A DNA stretch of 64,000 nt, from assembly GCF_000621485.1 (NCBI RefSeq), contig NZ_KK211287.1, positions 215,477-279,476 on the forward strand. Direction: 5' to 3'. The notes under the pieces were generated by a model, which had not been told where the DNA came from, did not search any database, and saw only the letters and a program-made list of their open reading frames with translations. Of this stretch, positions 27,148 to 35,480 are shown one piece after another (the stretch's first letter is position 1; every line of letters starts with the position of its first letter). A program made the position numbers and the translations under genes. Source of the DNA: Alkaliphilus transvaalensis ATCC 700919. GTDB lineage: Bacteria; Bacillota; Clostridia; Peptostreptococcales; Natronincolaceae.

Positions 27148-27333
27148 TTATTTATTCTTTCTAGAAAATCTTCCTTCGCCTGCTTTTACCATTCTTTTAG
27201 TCATGCTCATATTACCTCTACTATCGATTACTGATGTTGGAGCTGTTGGATTATTTATTCCTAATTCATTAGCAATTTCCATTTTATAATTGTTTAATGC
27301 CATTTTTGCATTTGGATCTACCTGTCTAGCCAT
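27148..27333 (-). CDS. Alpha/beta-type small acid-soluble spore protein
   Basis: 61 residues. Two family regions are present: NYKMEIANELGI, containing the GPR cleavage site E-I-A-N-E, and the SVIDSRGNMSMTKRMVKAGEGRFSRK C-terminal block (cut here to avoid a long run: MTKRMVKAGE). SASPs coat DNA in the dormant spore, protect it from UV and heat, and are digested on germination. The ATG at 27333 follows AAGGAGGG. The longer ORF running to 27498 has no second ribosome binding site and would add a non-SASP N-terminus. Confidence 0.9.
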   Translation of the reverse strand: MARQVDPNAKMALNNYKMEIANELGINNPTAPTSVIDSRGNMSMTKRMVKAGEGRFSRKNK

Positions 27334-27436
27334 CTTAATTCCCTCCTTAATATGATTTTTCCACAACATTATTTTTTGTACTATTAATCTAGAAATACAA
27401 GGGAATTTAATGAATGCTGTCCATTTTTTATATATC

Positions 27437-27685
27437 TTAACGGCTAATGATAGAATAAATCTCTTCCCTACATTTTTGTATTTCTTCATTTGGCTCAAAT
27501 TTAAAAGATTGAATACATTTAATTAGCTTAATATTTAATTCTTGAAAACAATCTTCATTAAATACGCCATTTTCAATACTATGTTTGTAGATTAGAGGTT
27601 CAAATAACTTTAAAATTCTCTCTATCGCTTCTTGATCCCCCTCTTGTGCCTTTTCAAAAATAATTCTTAAGTCTCTATTTCCCAT
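27437..27685 (-). CDS. Sigma-2-like subunit (RsoA-like)
   Basis: 82 residues resembling region 1.2-2.2 of sigma factors: IIFEKAQEGDQEAIERILKLFEPLIYKHS and FQELNIKLIKCIQSFKF. In Bacillus, RsoA (about 79 aa) carries region 2 of a two-piece sigma factor whose other half is SigO (about 176 aa). Here the partner gene (28231-27701, 176 aa) lies directly upstream with 15 bases between. Start ATG follows AAGGAGGGGG. Alternative: a HTH_16-type fragment from a mobile element. Confidence 0.65.
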   Translation of the reverse strand: MGNRDLRIIFEKAQEGDQEAIERILKLFEPLIYKHSIENGVFNEDCFQELNIKLIKCIQSFKFEPNEEIQKCREEIYSIISR

Positions 27686-27700
27686 TTTTCCCCCTCCTTG

Positions 27701-28231
27701 TTAAATCACCTTTTCCCCTTCACCCAATATTAATCTTAATTTCTTAAGGGCCGTTTTCTTTATTTTATTAACCCCTTGTTTTGAGATTCCAAGCTTATAT
27801 CCAACTAAAGTGTCACTTTCACCCTTTATGATACACCTATATAATATTTCTTTTTGTCTATCAGTTAAAGTGTCCATCGCTTTAATCATTTCTTCATTAT
27901 GGGATATTTCATTATACACGGGAGCATCATCTATCAGTTGAAATATCTCTTCAATAAAGTCAACTTCACCATAACTAATAAGATTTAACCTTTCCTCTTG
28001 AAAATCTGGATCTACAACATTTAGAGTCAACTCTTCTCGTTTTCTAATTTGATTAGTTTTTTTCTTAATTTGAATCGCTGAAAAAATAATCGTTTTTTTT
28101 ACATAACCATACAAATAAACCTTGAAAATATAATCTGTAAAATCTTCCTCTATTGATGTTGAGCTTTCCTCTTCTAGCAATGGTTCCTTTAGCTTTTGTT
28201 CATCTACAAAACCCTTCACTAATTGATTCAA
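27701..28231 (-). CDS. Sigma factor subunit with region 4 (SigO/UviA-like)
   Basis: 176 residues. The C-terminal 75 are a clear sigma region 4: MIKAMDTLTDRQKEILYRC, followed by the helix-turn-helix LVGYKLGISKQGVNKIKKTALKKLR. The middle (YIFKVYLYGYVKKTIIFSAIQIK) recalls region 2.3-2.4. Its length equals Bacillus SigO and is close to clostridial toxin/bacteriocin sigma factors (UviA, TcdR). Start is TTG with GGGGGGAG. With the 82-aa gene downstream it likely makes a two-part sigma factor; target promoters should include the divergent UviB-like gene. Confidence 0.7.
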   Translation of the reverse strand: MNQLVKGFVDEQKLKEPLLEEESSTSIEEDFTDYIFKVYLYGYVKKTIIFSAIQIKKKTNQIRKREELTLNVVDPDFQEERLNLISYGEVDFIEEIFQLIDDAPVYNEISHNEEMIKAMDTLTDRQKEILYRCIIKGESDTLVGYKLGISKQGVNKIKKTALKKLRLILGEGEKVI

Positions 28232-28659
28232 TACACTCCCCCCCTTTATTTATATTAGAATAAGACTATTTTACCTCTTATATAATAAGAGTATTTTTTT
28301 GAATTTTCTGTAAACCATTCCCGTAAATTTTCTGTAAAATAGTCCTCTATCCCTAATTTTATTTTATCTAATTGTTAACTCTTTGTCTTTATTTTTCAAG
28401 ACAAAATACAATTAAAGTAACCAAAAATCAAGGGATAAATTCCGTAATATCAAGACCTATAGTCTTTTTAAAATAGATTTTATTGCTTTCATTATTTTAT
28501 TAACAAAAATGTATATATATTAAAATAGTCAACCATATTAACATTTTTTCATCATATTTTACATATAAATTACATTCTGGTATTGGGGTTTACTTTTTAA
28601 GGGGAATTAGCTTATTTAATAGTAAGACAGATAAAATTTAGGTAGAGGAGGTTAATCTT
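28232..28659. promoter_or_regulatory. Divergent intergenic region of the split sigma factor and UviB-like gene
   Basis: 428 bp without coding sequence. It holds two direct copies of AATTTTCTGTAAA (28302-28314 and 28326-28338, 24 bp apart), a perfect palindrome CTCTTATATAATAAGAG (28276-28292), and AAAATAGTC in three places (reversed near 28264, direct at about 28335 and 28522). These could be promoter or regulator sites of the unusual sigma factor. Function inferred. Confidence 0.45.
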
Positions 28660-28899
28660 ATGGAAAACGAATTATTAAAACTTGCATCATCTCAAGGAGT
28701 GTGGGCTGTTTTATCTGTGGTGCTGATTTTATACATATTAAAAAATCAAGAAAAAAGGGATGTTAAACAAGATCAGAGGGAACTTAACTATCAGTCAATC
28801 ATTCAAACCCTAACAGACAAATTAAATGTTATTGAAGCTGTAAAAAAAGATGTCGAAGATGTTAAAAATTTTATACTTAATCGAGATCAGCAACCATAA
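28660..28899 (+). CDS. UviB/BhlA-like holin-family protein
   Basis: 79 residues: one hydrophobic segment at residues 13-27 (GVWAVLSVVLILYIL), then a charged coiled coil (QEKRDVKQDQRELNYQ, TDKLNVIEAVKKDVEDVKNFI). This is the pattern of the BhlA/UviB family (PF10960), associated with bacteriocin release or holin activity. RBS GAGGAGG before ATG. It is divergent from the sigma-factor pair, as UviB goes with UviA on clostridial bacteriocin plasmids, but no bacteriocin is seen. Confidence 0.75.
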   Translation: MENELLKLASSQGVWAVLSVVLILYILKNQEKRDVKQDQRELNYQSIIQTLTDKLNVIEAVKKDVEDVKNFILNRDQQP

Positions 28900-28916
28900 C
28901 TAATCCTGTATTTCTA

Positions 28917-28953
28917 ATAACTACATTTCGATTAAAGAGATGTAGTTATTTAT
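28917..28953 (+). terminator. Terminator of the UviB-like gene
   Basis: ATAACTACAT pairs with ATGTAGTTAT, followed by TTATT; 18 bases after the stop. Confidence 0.55.
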
Positions 28954-29005
28954 TGACAATTTTCAGATAATAAATTAGACTATAAGTACAAGTTCATATC
29001 TCCGA

Positions 29006-29147
29006 GTTTATGTTCCTAAAAATTTTCATGGAGTATAAACCTTTAGGGTATTACTGGAAACGGTAATGCCTCCCATAGTGGAAAGGAGTCATACATAGCA
29101 ACTTTCAAGTTCTTTTTGCTGATGCCCCTTAGGGTATTTTTTTATGC
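29006..29147 (+). promoter_or_regulatory. Structured leader of tupA, candidate Moco/Tuco-type riboswitch
   Basis: Downstream of the UviB-like gene lies a leader with GTTTAT/ATAAAC, then GGTATTAC/GTAATGCC closing a TGGAAACG loop. CTCC/GGAG follows, enclosing CCA-TAG-TGG, then a terminator ATGCCC/GGGTAT with seven T (29122-29144). TAGGGTATT occurs twice (29044 and about 29130), so ATGCCCC could pair with either copy, a plausible switch. The downstream genes are for tungstate uptake, which is where tungsten-cofactor variants of the Moco motif are known. Class not confirmed. Confidence 0.5.
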
Positions 29148-29219
29148 ATTTTCTCCCTCTACTATGGAAGGCGCTATTATCTTCTAAATTTAAAAATAAA
29201 ATCAAAAGGGGGAATTTTT

Positions 29220-30101
29220 ATGTTTAAAATTATGAAAAAAAGTTCGTTACTGCTTCTACTTAGTTTAGTTTTGATTACATCTATACTGTCGGCCTGTTCA
29301 AAACCAGTTGACTCTTCATCTGAAAATGGCCCACAACAACCTACAGGTCTTCAACAAAGCATCATTCTTTCCACCACCACCAGTACAGAAAATAGTGGTT
29401 TATTGGATGCGATCCTACCTATTTTTACGGAAGATACAGGAATTTCAGTAAAAGTCGTAGCTGTTGGAACTGGCCAGGCTATCAAAATGGGAGAAGATGG
29501 CGATGCTGATGTTCTATTGGCCCATGCAAAGGCTTCAGAAGAAAAGTTCGTGGAAGAAGGACATGGTATTGAAAGATTTGACGTAATGTATAATGATTTT
29601 ATTCTTGTTGGTCCTGCTGATGATCCTATGAATTTATCTACAGATGCTCCATCCGACATATTAAAGGCTTTTTCCCTAATTCATGAAAATAACGGTACCT
29701 TTATTTCTAGAGGCGATGATTCTGGTACCCACAAAATGGAGCTTGCCCTCTGGCAGGAATTAAATATAGAAACAACAGGAAAAGAATATGTCTCTGCTGG
29801 ACAAGGAATGGGTGCAGTTCTTCAAATGGCAGATGAATTGATGGGCTATACCTTAACTGATAGAGCTACTTATTTGTCAATGATGGACAAACTAGATTTA
29901 GATATTATTGTTGAAGGAGATGTAAAACTCTTTAATCAGTATGGAATTATTGCCGTAAACCCAAACAAAAATGATAAAATAAATAAAGAAGGTGCCGAGG
30001 TATTTATTAACTGGATGTTATCGGAAAAAGGACAAAACTTAATTGGAGAATTTGGTAAAGATCTATATGGTCAATCTTTATTTATTCCAAATGCAAAATA
30101 A
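29220..30101 (+). CDS. tupA: Tungstate-binding lipoprotein
   Basis: 293 residues. Lipoprotein signal with lipobox LSAC near residue 26, then the oxyanion motif TTTSTENSGLLDAILP and VVAVGTGQAIKMGEDGDADVLLAHAKASEEKF typical of TupA. TupA binds tungstate with high affinity and delivers it to TupBC. RBS GGGGGAA. Neighbours tupB and tupC follow at 25 and 15 bp, giving a complete transporter. A molybdate or related oxyanion specificity cannot be fully excluded from sequence. Confidence 0.9.
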   Translation: MFKIMKKSSLLLLLSLVLITSILSACSKPVDSSSENGPQQPTGLQQSIILSTTTSTENSGLLDAILPIFTEDTGISVKVVAVGTGQAIKMGEDGDADVLLAHAKASEEKFVEEGHGIERFDVMYNDFILVGPADDPMNLSTDAPSDILKAFSLIHENNGTFISRGDDSGTHKMELALWQELNIETTGKEYVSAGQGMGAVLQMADELMGYTLTDRATYLSMMDKLDLDIIVEGDVKLFNQYGIIAVNPNKNDKINKEGAEVFINWMLSEKGQNLIGEFGKDLYGQSLFIPNAK

Positions 30102-30126
30102 TAACTAGACGTTAGGGGGAAACAAT

Positions 30127-30816
30127 TTGAGAGAGATATTGACTGGAATCATCAATGCTATGAGGCTACTATTTTCACTGGATAAAGAAGTTTACGAGGT
30201 CATTATTCTCTCCCTTTATGTTTCCCTAACTTCTACCCTTTTATCTGGGCTTGTTGCTGTCCCTTGTGGGATTATTATCGGCACTAAGCAATTTCCTTTC
30301 AAAAAACCACTGGTACGTTTTATTTATACTATGATGAGTTTACCCCCTGTTATAGTGGGGCTGATCGTTTACCTCTTTATTTCTAGACGGGGTCCCTTGG
30401 GACACCTTGGTTTAATCTTTACCCCTACTGCTATGATTATTGCTCAATTTCTTTTGGTTACACCTATTATTACTGGTATCCTTTATAACGGTGCTAAAGA
30501 AAAGGGAGAAGAAATTAAAAGGGTGGCTAAAACCTTAGGTGCTAACCCCTCCCAAACACTTATTCTTTTAATAAAAGAACTTCGCTTTAGTATCTTCACC
30601 GGTTTAGTTTCTGGTTTTGGTAGGGCAATTTCAGAGGTTGGAGCTGTAATGATTGTTGGGGGAAATATTAAAGGACATACAAGGGTAATGACCACAACTA
30701 TTGCTATGCTTAGAAATATGGGGGAATATGAAAACGCCATTGCTATTGGAATTGTCCTTTTACTAATTTCTTTTGTCGTTAATTCATTCTTGTATCATTT
30801 ACAACAGGACAGTTAG
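30127..30816 (+). CDS. tupB: Tungstate ABC transporter permease
   Basis: 229 residues, five or six hydrophobic segments and the permease EAA-like loop (AKTLGANPSQTLILLIKELRFSI). Start is TTG, preceded by TTAGGGGGAAA. Length and sequence match TupB. It forms the membrane channel between TupA and TupC. Confidence 0.9.
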   Translation: MREILTGIINAMRLLFSLDKEVYEVIILSLYVSLTSTLLSGLVAVPCGIIIGTKQFPFKKPLVRFIYTMMSLPPVIVGLIVYLFISRRGPLGHLGLIFTPTAMIIAQFLLVTPIITGILYNGAKEKGEEIKRVAKTLGANPSQTLILLIKELRFSIFTGLVSGFGRAISEVGAVMIVGGNIKGHTRVMTTTIAMLRNMGEYENAIAIGIVLLLISFVVNSFLYHLQQDS

Positions 30817-30831
30817 AAGAGGAGGGCTGAT

Positions 30832-31542
30832 ATGGATTTAAGAATTAAGGCGTTGAAGAAACACTATGAAAGTAAAAGTGTCTTAGATATTAATCAATTA
30901 CATATTTCTAAAGGTACTTTCTTGGGGATTATTGGACCTAATGGAGCAGGAAAAAGTACCTTAGTCAAAATATTATCTAATGTTGAAGATGCCACCTCGG
31001 GTGAAATTTTATACAATGGAGGAGGTTTTTCCAATGAACTTTCAAAGGACATGACCTTAGTTTTCCAAAAACCCTATTTATTACGAACCACTGTATATAA
31101 TAATATAGCCTATCCTCTACAGTTAAGGAAATTAGATCAGGCTGAAATTGATAATAGAGTCATTTCTATGATGAAGACAATGGAAATTATGGAATTGAAG
31201 GACCAAAAAGCCTGGACCTTATCAGGCGGAGAAGCTCAAAAAGTTGCCCTTGCCAGAGCATTGATTTTTCGTCCATCGCTACTCATTCTTGACGAATTTA
31301 CCGCTAATATTGACCCTTCCTCTATGGTTTTATTAGAAAACACCATTAAACAGTTCCATGAAGGGTATAGGCCTACAATTATCATGGTAACCCATAATAT
31401 TCAACAAGCAAAACGCTTATGTAGTCATGTGGCCTTTATGATTAATGGAAAAATAGTCGAATACGGAGAAATGAATGAAGTTATTTTTAACAGTCAAAAT
31501 ACAGATACACAAAAATTTATCTCTGGTGAGATTCTAATATAA
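30832..31542 (+). CDS. tupC: Tungstate ABC transporter ATPase
   Basis: 236 residues with Walker A GPNGAGKSTLVK, signature LSGGEAQKVALARAL, Walker B LLILDEFTANID (Glu replaced as usual by DEFTA) and switch His in VTHNIQQAKR. Last gene of the tup operon, followed by a terminator. Oddly, Walker B is followed by FTANIDPSS rather than PTSALD, which is common in this family. Confidence 0.9.
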   Translation: MDLRIKALKKHYESKSVLDINQLHISKGTFLGIIGPNGAGKSTLVKILSNVEDATSGEILYNGGGFSNELSKDMTLVFQKPYLLRTTVYNNIAYPLQLRKLDQAEIDNRVISMMKTMEIMELKDQKAWTLSGGEAQKVALARALIFRPSLLILDEFTANIDPSSMVLLENTIKQFHEGYRPTIIMVTHNIQQAKRLCSHVAFMINGKIVEYGEMNEVIFNSQNTDTQKFISGEILI

Positions 31543-31557
31543 TTACCTGCAAACCCT

Positions 31558-31594
31558 AACAACATTGGTAAGTAACAACCTATGTTGTTTTTCT
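31558..31594 (+). terminator. Terminator of the tup operon
   Basis: AACAACAT pairs with ATGTTGTT and is followed by a run of T, 15 bases after the tupC stop. Confidence 0.65.
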
Positions 31595-31734
31595 ATTTAT
31601 AAAATTAAATTAGCAATTATATTTATTGTAAATTTATACAATTCAAAATAATTTAAAAATATTCTTGACAAGGGTCCTATCGGGTGCTACAATTATTTTC
31701 AACAGAAGAACAGAAAACAGAAATGCTATGAACA

Positions 31735-32014
31735 GGAAACGTGATTTTGACCAATTCATTTCAGAGAGTCGTCGGGTGGTGGAAGACGATATGAATCTCA
31801 AAATTTATATCACCTGTGAGCAGTCAGCTGAAAGGCTTAGCCAATTAAGTTTGACCGGGTTTCTACCGTTAAAAAGAAGCGTATTCAACAAACTTTATTA
31901 TACGATAAAGCTTGTTCGATATGTTAAAGGGGTTGCATCTGCAACAACAAGAGTGGTAACGCGGAGTATAATCTTCGTCTCTTATATTATTTATAGGGGG
32001 CGAGGATTTTTTTA
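31735..32014 (+). promoter_or_regulatory. T-box leader, probable isoleucine specifier
   Basis: T-box marks: AGAGAG of Stem I (31763), GGGTGGTGG and the T-box sequence AGAGTGGTAACGCGG (31950-31964) with bulge TGGT, matching a tRNA acceptor with discriminator A. The specifier region reads ATCACCTGTGAG (ATC at 31809-31811), the format codon-ACC seen in Ile leaders; TAT (Tyr) is an alternative by one shift. The terminator is a 15-pair stem (TCTTCGTCTC...GGCGAGGA) with seven T. It controls the CstA-type gene. Confidence 0.85.
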
Positions 32015-32083
32015 TGTTTGAACTCTTTTCTTTGAAATGGGTAGTCTTCTGCCAAACAATAACAAATATTAGGAGGTAATAGG

Positions 32084-33799
32084 ATGAATGGAGTAGTTAT
32101 GATGTTAATTTCAATTGTTGTTTTAGGCGGAGCGTATCTAAGCTATGGTAAATGGTTAGCAAAAAGCTGGGGGATTGACCCAAAAGCAAAAACACCAGCC
32201 TATGAAATGGAAGATGGTGTTGATTACGTGCCTGCAAAATCAAGTGTTGTATTTGGCCATCAGTTTGCATCGATAGCTGGGGCAGGGCCAATTAATGGAC
32301 CCATCATCGCAGCTATGTTTGGTTGGGTTCCTGTATTATTATGGATTTTATTTGGAGGTATTTTCTTTGGGGCAGTACAAGACTTTGCTGCTATGTATGC
32401 ATCGGTTAAAAACAAAGGAAAGAGTGTTGGTTACATTATAGAACTCTATATTGGTAAAACAGGTAAAAGACTTTTCCTTCTTTTCGTGTGGTTATTTTCT
32501 ATTTTGGTTGTAGCTGCCTTTGCCGATATCGTTGCAGGTACCTTTAATGGCTTTACAGCTGATGGCGGAATAAATACAGCCAATGGTTCTACTGCTACAA
32601 CTTCGCTGTTATTTATTGTCGCTGCTGTTGGTTTTGGCTTATTTCTTTACAAGAAAAACCCTTCATCACTGGTTTCAAATATTGTTGGTATTACCCTTTT
32701 AGTGGCCTCCATTGTTTTAGGTCTTGCCTTCCCGATCTTTATTAATAAGGCTACTTGGCTCTATTTTGTATTTGCTTATGTATTTGTTGCATCTGTTACT
32801 CCTGTATGGGCATTGCTACAACCAAGGGATTATCTAAATTCTTTCCTATTAGTAGCTATGATGGTTTCAGCAGTTGTGGGGGTTTTTGTTGCTAACCCAA
32901 CGATTCATCTCCCAGCTTTTTCTGGATTTGTTGTAAATGGTCAAATGATGTTTCCAGTTTTGTTTGTCACCATTGCCTGTGGTGCAGTATCAGGTTTCCA
33001 CGCATTAGTTTCATCGGGTACTAGTTCGAAGCAAATTCAAAATGAAAAGGATATATTGCCAATTTCCTTTGGCTCAATGCTTTTAGAATGTCTTCTTGCT
33101 GTTATAGCACTTATTACCGTAGGCGCTCTATCGGTGGGAGGGGCCCTACCTGTAGGAACACCCCCTACCGTATTCGCCCAAGGAATTGCTGGTTTTTTAA
33201 GTGTGTTAGGTTTATCTGAAGTGGCAATCTTTACAGTAATTACCCTTGCAGTTTCTGCCTTTGCCTTAACTTCCCTCGACTCTGTAGCACGAATCGGGAG
33301 ACTTTCTTTTCAAGAACTATTTATGGAGGATGATGGTAAAGTTGAAAATATGACCCCCATTAGAAAACTACTAACTAGTAAATTTTTCTCTACTGGAGTT
33401 ACCCTAGCGTTTGCCTACATGCTTTCTGTCGTAGGATACCAAAACATTTGGCCTTTATTTGGTTCAGCAAATCAACTATTATCAGCCCTAGCTCTGATCG
33501 CTTTAGCTGTATTTCTAAAAAAGACCAATCGTAAAGGATTCATGCTGTGGGGACCAATGGTAATTATGTTGGCAGTTACCTTCACTGCGCTTACACAAGT
33601 AATATACAGAATTTTCAATAAAATATTTGTTGCTAATGATTTTGTCCTTCATGTAGATGGACTACAATTAGTATTTGCAATTCTTCTTGTTGCCCTAGGT
33701 TTAATGGTTGCTATATCTGGTTTTAAAAAGATCTTTGAAAGTAAAAAACCTGCCAAACAGGCTCCCCTTCTTCCTAGCTATAGTAGGTTAAGAGGATAA
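32084..33799 (+). CDS. cstA: CstA family transporter
   Basis: 571 residues, about 16 hydrophobic helices. Motifs of CstA: FGHQFASIAGAGPINGP, GAVQDFAAMYASVKNKGKSVG and VSGFHALVSSGTSSKQI. CstA proteins take up peptides or pyruvate. Length is between the short (about 480) and long (about 700) forms. RBS TAGGAGG. It is controlled by the T-box upstream, so the regulated solute is probably an amino acid or peptide whose tRNA is uncharged; the exact substrate is inferred only. Confidence 0.9.
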   Translation: MNGVVMMLISIVVLGGAYLSYGKWLAKSWGIDPKAKTPAYEMEDGVDYVPAKSSVVFGHQFASIAGAGPINGPIIAAMFGWVPVLLWILFGGIFFGAVQDFAAMYASVKNKGKSVGYIIELYIGKTGKRLFLLFVWLFSILVVAAFADIVAGTFNGFTADGGINTANGSTATTSLLFIVAAVGFGLFLYKKNPSSLVSNIVGITLLVASIVLGLAFPIFINKATWLYFVFAYVFVASVTPVWALLQPRDYLNSFLLVAMMVSAVVGVFVANPTIHLPAFSGFVVNGQMMFPVLFVTIACGAVSGFHALVSSGTSSKQIQNEKDILPISFGSMLLECLLAVIALITVGALSVGGALPVGTPPTVFAQGIAGFLSVLGLSEVAIFTVITLAVSAFALTSLDSVARIGRLSFQELFMEDDGKVENMTPIRKLLTSKFFSTGVTLAFAYMLSVVGYQNIWPLFGSANQLLSALALIALAVFLKKTNRKGFMLWGPMVIMLAVTFTALTQVIYRIFNKIFVANDFVLHVDGLQLVFAILLVALGLMVAISGFKKIFESKKPAKQAPLLPSYSRLRG

Positions 33800-33820
33800 A
33801 CCCATACTTCCCAGACAGTA

Positions 33821-33864
33821 ACTAAATAGCTAAGACACTACTTAGGAGGTCTTAGCTATTTAGT
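33821..33864. terminator. Bidirectional terminator
   Basis: 16-bp stem ACTAAATAGCTAAGAC/GTCTTAGCTATTTAGT lies between the convergent cstA-like and B12-radical SAM genes. Confidence 0.75.
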
Positions 33865-33868
33865 TTCC

Positions 33869-35218
33869 TTATTTCAATGCCCCCACAAGGGCAATTCTTG
33901 TTTTAGATAGTTGATCTGTCTTGATAATAAAGTTCCATACAGGCTCAAACTTTTTCCATGCTCCTGCATAGGTAAAATGCTTCAACTTCATTTTAAAAGT
34001 CTGGTGTTCATTAGATGACTTAGCGATGTTTCCCCACCTATAAAAATCTTTATAGGCCCTTTGGTATCCTGCTTCCATTTCTTCTTTTGAAATGTTAGGA
34101 TGTTTAAATACAAGATGTCTTGTATCATAGAGTTTCCATTCTTCAGTTAGCAGGCGCCCCTCCTGTTTCATTTTTTCAAATAATGCTGTACCAGGATAGG
34201 GTGTTAAAATATGATTTGTAGCGGTGGAAATTCCATTATTTATTGCCCAATCTGTTGTTCTATCAAATACATCTAAATCATCATGATCTAAACCAAAAAT
34301 AAAACTACCATTTATCATGATCCCCAATTGGTCTAGTCGCTTAATGGCCTTTTTATATTGGTCTACTAGGTTGGTTCGTTTATTGGATAGGCAAATATTA
34401 TCTTGGTTTATGCTTTCAAACCCAATAAAAGCACTTCTAAAGCCAGCTTCATAAGCTAATTCAATTGTATCATCTGCTAAAACTGAATCTACTGTTATAG
34501 CCCCTTGAAAAAACTTATTCATCCCTCTCATCTCTCTAAAGACTTCCCTTACTAACTTCTTATCAGCAAACAAGTTATCATCTAAAAAATATAAATGCCT
34601 ACCTTGCAAACTATCAATTTCTTCAAGTATTCTGTCTATCTTATAAGTATAAAAGGATTTTCCATCTTTATAAAAGGAACTGATATAACAAAAAGAACAC
34701 CTATTAGGGCACCCTCTGGAGAAAACCATCGAATTAGGCACTAGGTATTTTTCTCTTTTAATTAATTCTCTCCTTGGTAAAGGTAAGGAGTCTAGGAAAA
34801 CTTCCCCCTCCTGATAAAATTCTAATACTTTACCTTGTTTTACATCTTCTAAGAACTTTGGAAAATTCCCTTCACCTAGTCCTAAAAGGACCGTATCTGC
34901 ATGAACCTTAGCCTCTTCTGGAAGGGTGGTGGCGTGTAATCCACCTAGGGCTACCTTAATCCCTCTAGATCTATATAAGTCTGCTATTTCATATGCTCGA
35001 TGGGCATTAGTGATATAGGTTTCTATACACACTAAATCTGGTTGATCATCTAATTTAATCTCTTCTACATGTTCATCTACGATTTCAACTTCGTCGGTCT
35101 CGCTACAAAATGAAGCAAGGGTTGCTAGTCCCAACGGTGGAAAAAGCGAATACTTTATTGGCCTCCAAAAAGGACTTTTTGCCTCTTCTAGTGCCGGCAG
35201 TATAAATTTAATTTTCAT
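33869..35218 (-). CDS. B12-binding domain radical SAM protein
   Basis: 449 residues. The N-terminal 150 are a cobalamin-binding-type domain (KYSLFPPLGLATLASF, VALGGLHATTLPEEAK). The radical SAM cluster motif C-x3-C-x2-C is in SRGCPNRCSFCYIS near residue 172. The C-terminal half includes GSFIFGLDHDDLDVF and TNHILTPYPGTALFE. Family members include BchE-like and methyltransferase or cyclase enzymes; the reaction is not assignable. RBS AAGGGGG. It is monocistronic. Confidence 0.8.
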   Translation of the reverse strand: MKIKFILPALEEAKSPFWRPIKYSLFPPLGLATLASFCSETDEVEIVDEHVEEIKLDDQPDLVCIETYITNAHRAYEIADLYRSRGIKVALGGLHATTLPEEAKVHADTVLLGLGEGNFPKFLEDVKQGKVLEFYQEGEVFLDSLPLPRRELIKREKYLVPNSMVFSRGCPNRCSFCYISSFYKDGKSFYTYKIDRILEEIDSLQGRHLYFLDDNLFADKKLVREVFREMRGMNKFFQGAITVDSVLADDTIELAYEAGFRSAFIGFESINQDNICLSNKRTNLVDQYKKAIKRLDQLGIMINGSFIFGLDHDDLDVFDRTTDWAINNGISTATNHILTPYPGTALFEKMKQEGRLLTEEWKLYDTRHLVFKHPNISKEEMEAGYQRAYKDFYRWGNIAKSSNEHQTFKMKLKHFTYAGAWKKFEPVWNFIIKTDQLSKTRIALVGALK

Positions 35219-35420
35219 ATGGTCCCCCTTATATCTACGTCCTCATTTAATTATTTGAACATTAGATTTATCCCCCTCTGTCTTCTTAATTTTAGCATAT
35301 ATCAAAATTTTATTATAGTTTTACAATATAATAATTATCATTTAATCTCTAATCAACATTGACATTAACATTTATCTTCAATATAATGTTATTAGATTCA
35401 TTTTCCAATTTTAAAATATT

Positions 35421-35458
35421 TGAGGAGGTGACACAGATTTTACTCGTTTTTTTTTATT
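35421..35458 (+). other. Possible short leader ORF
   Basis: GAGGAG followed by GTG opens an 11-codon frame (GTG ACA CAG ATT ... TAT TAA) upstream of the secreted protein gene. A leader peptide is possible; there is no repeat or stem supporting it. Confidence 0.15.
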
Positions 35459-35480
35459 AATAATATACAAAGGAGTGTAA

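Noticed and set aside
27334..27498. N-terminal extension of the SASP
   Set aside because: The SASP start with AAGGAGGG is clear, and the extension has no relation to the family.
31665..32021. 118-codon ORF upstream of the CstA-type gene
   Set aside because: The sequence is a T-box leader with conserved blocks and a terminator; the frame is accidental.
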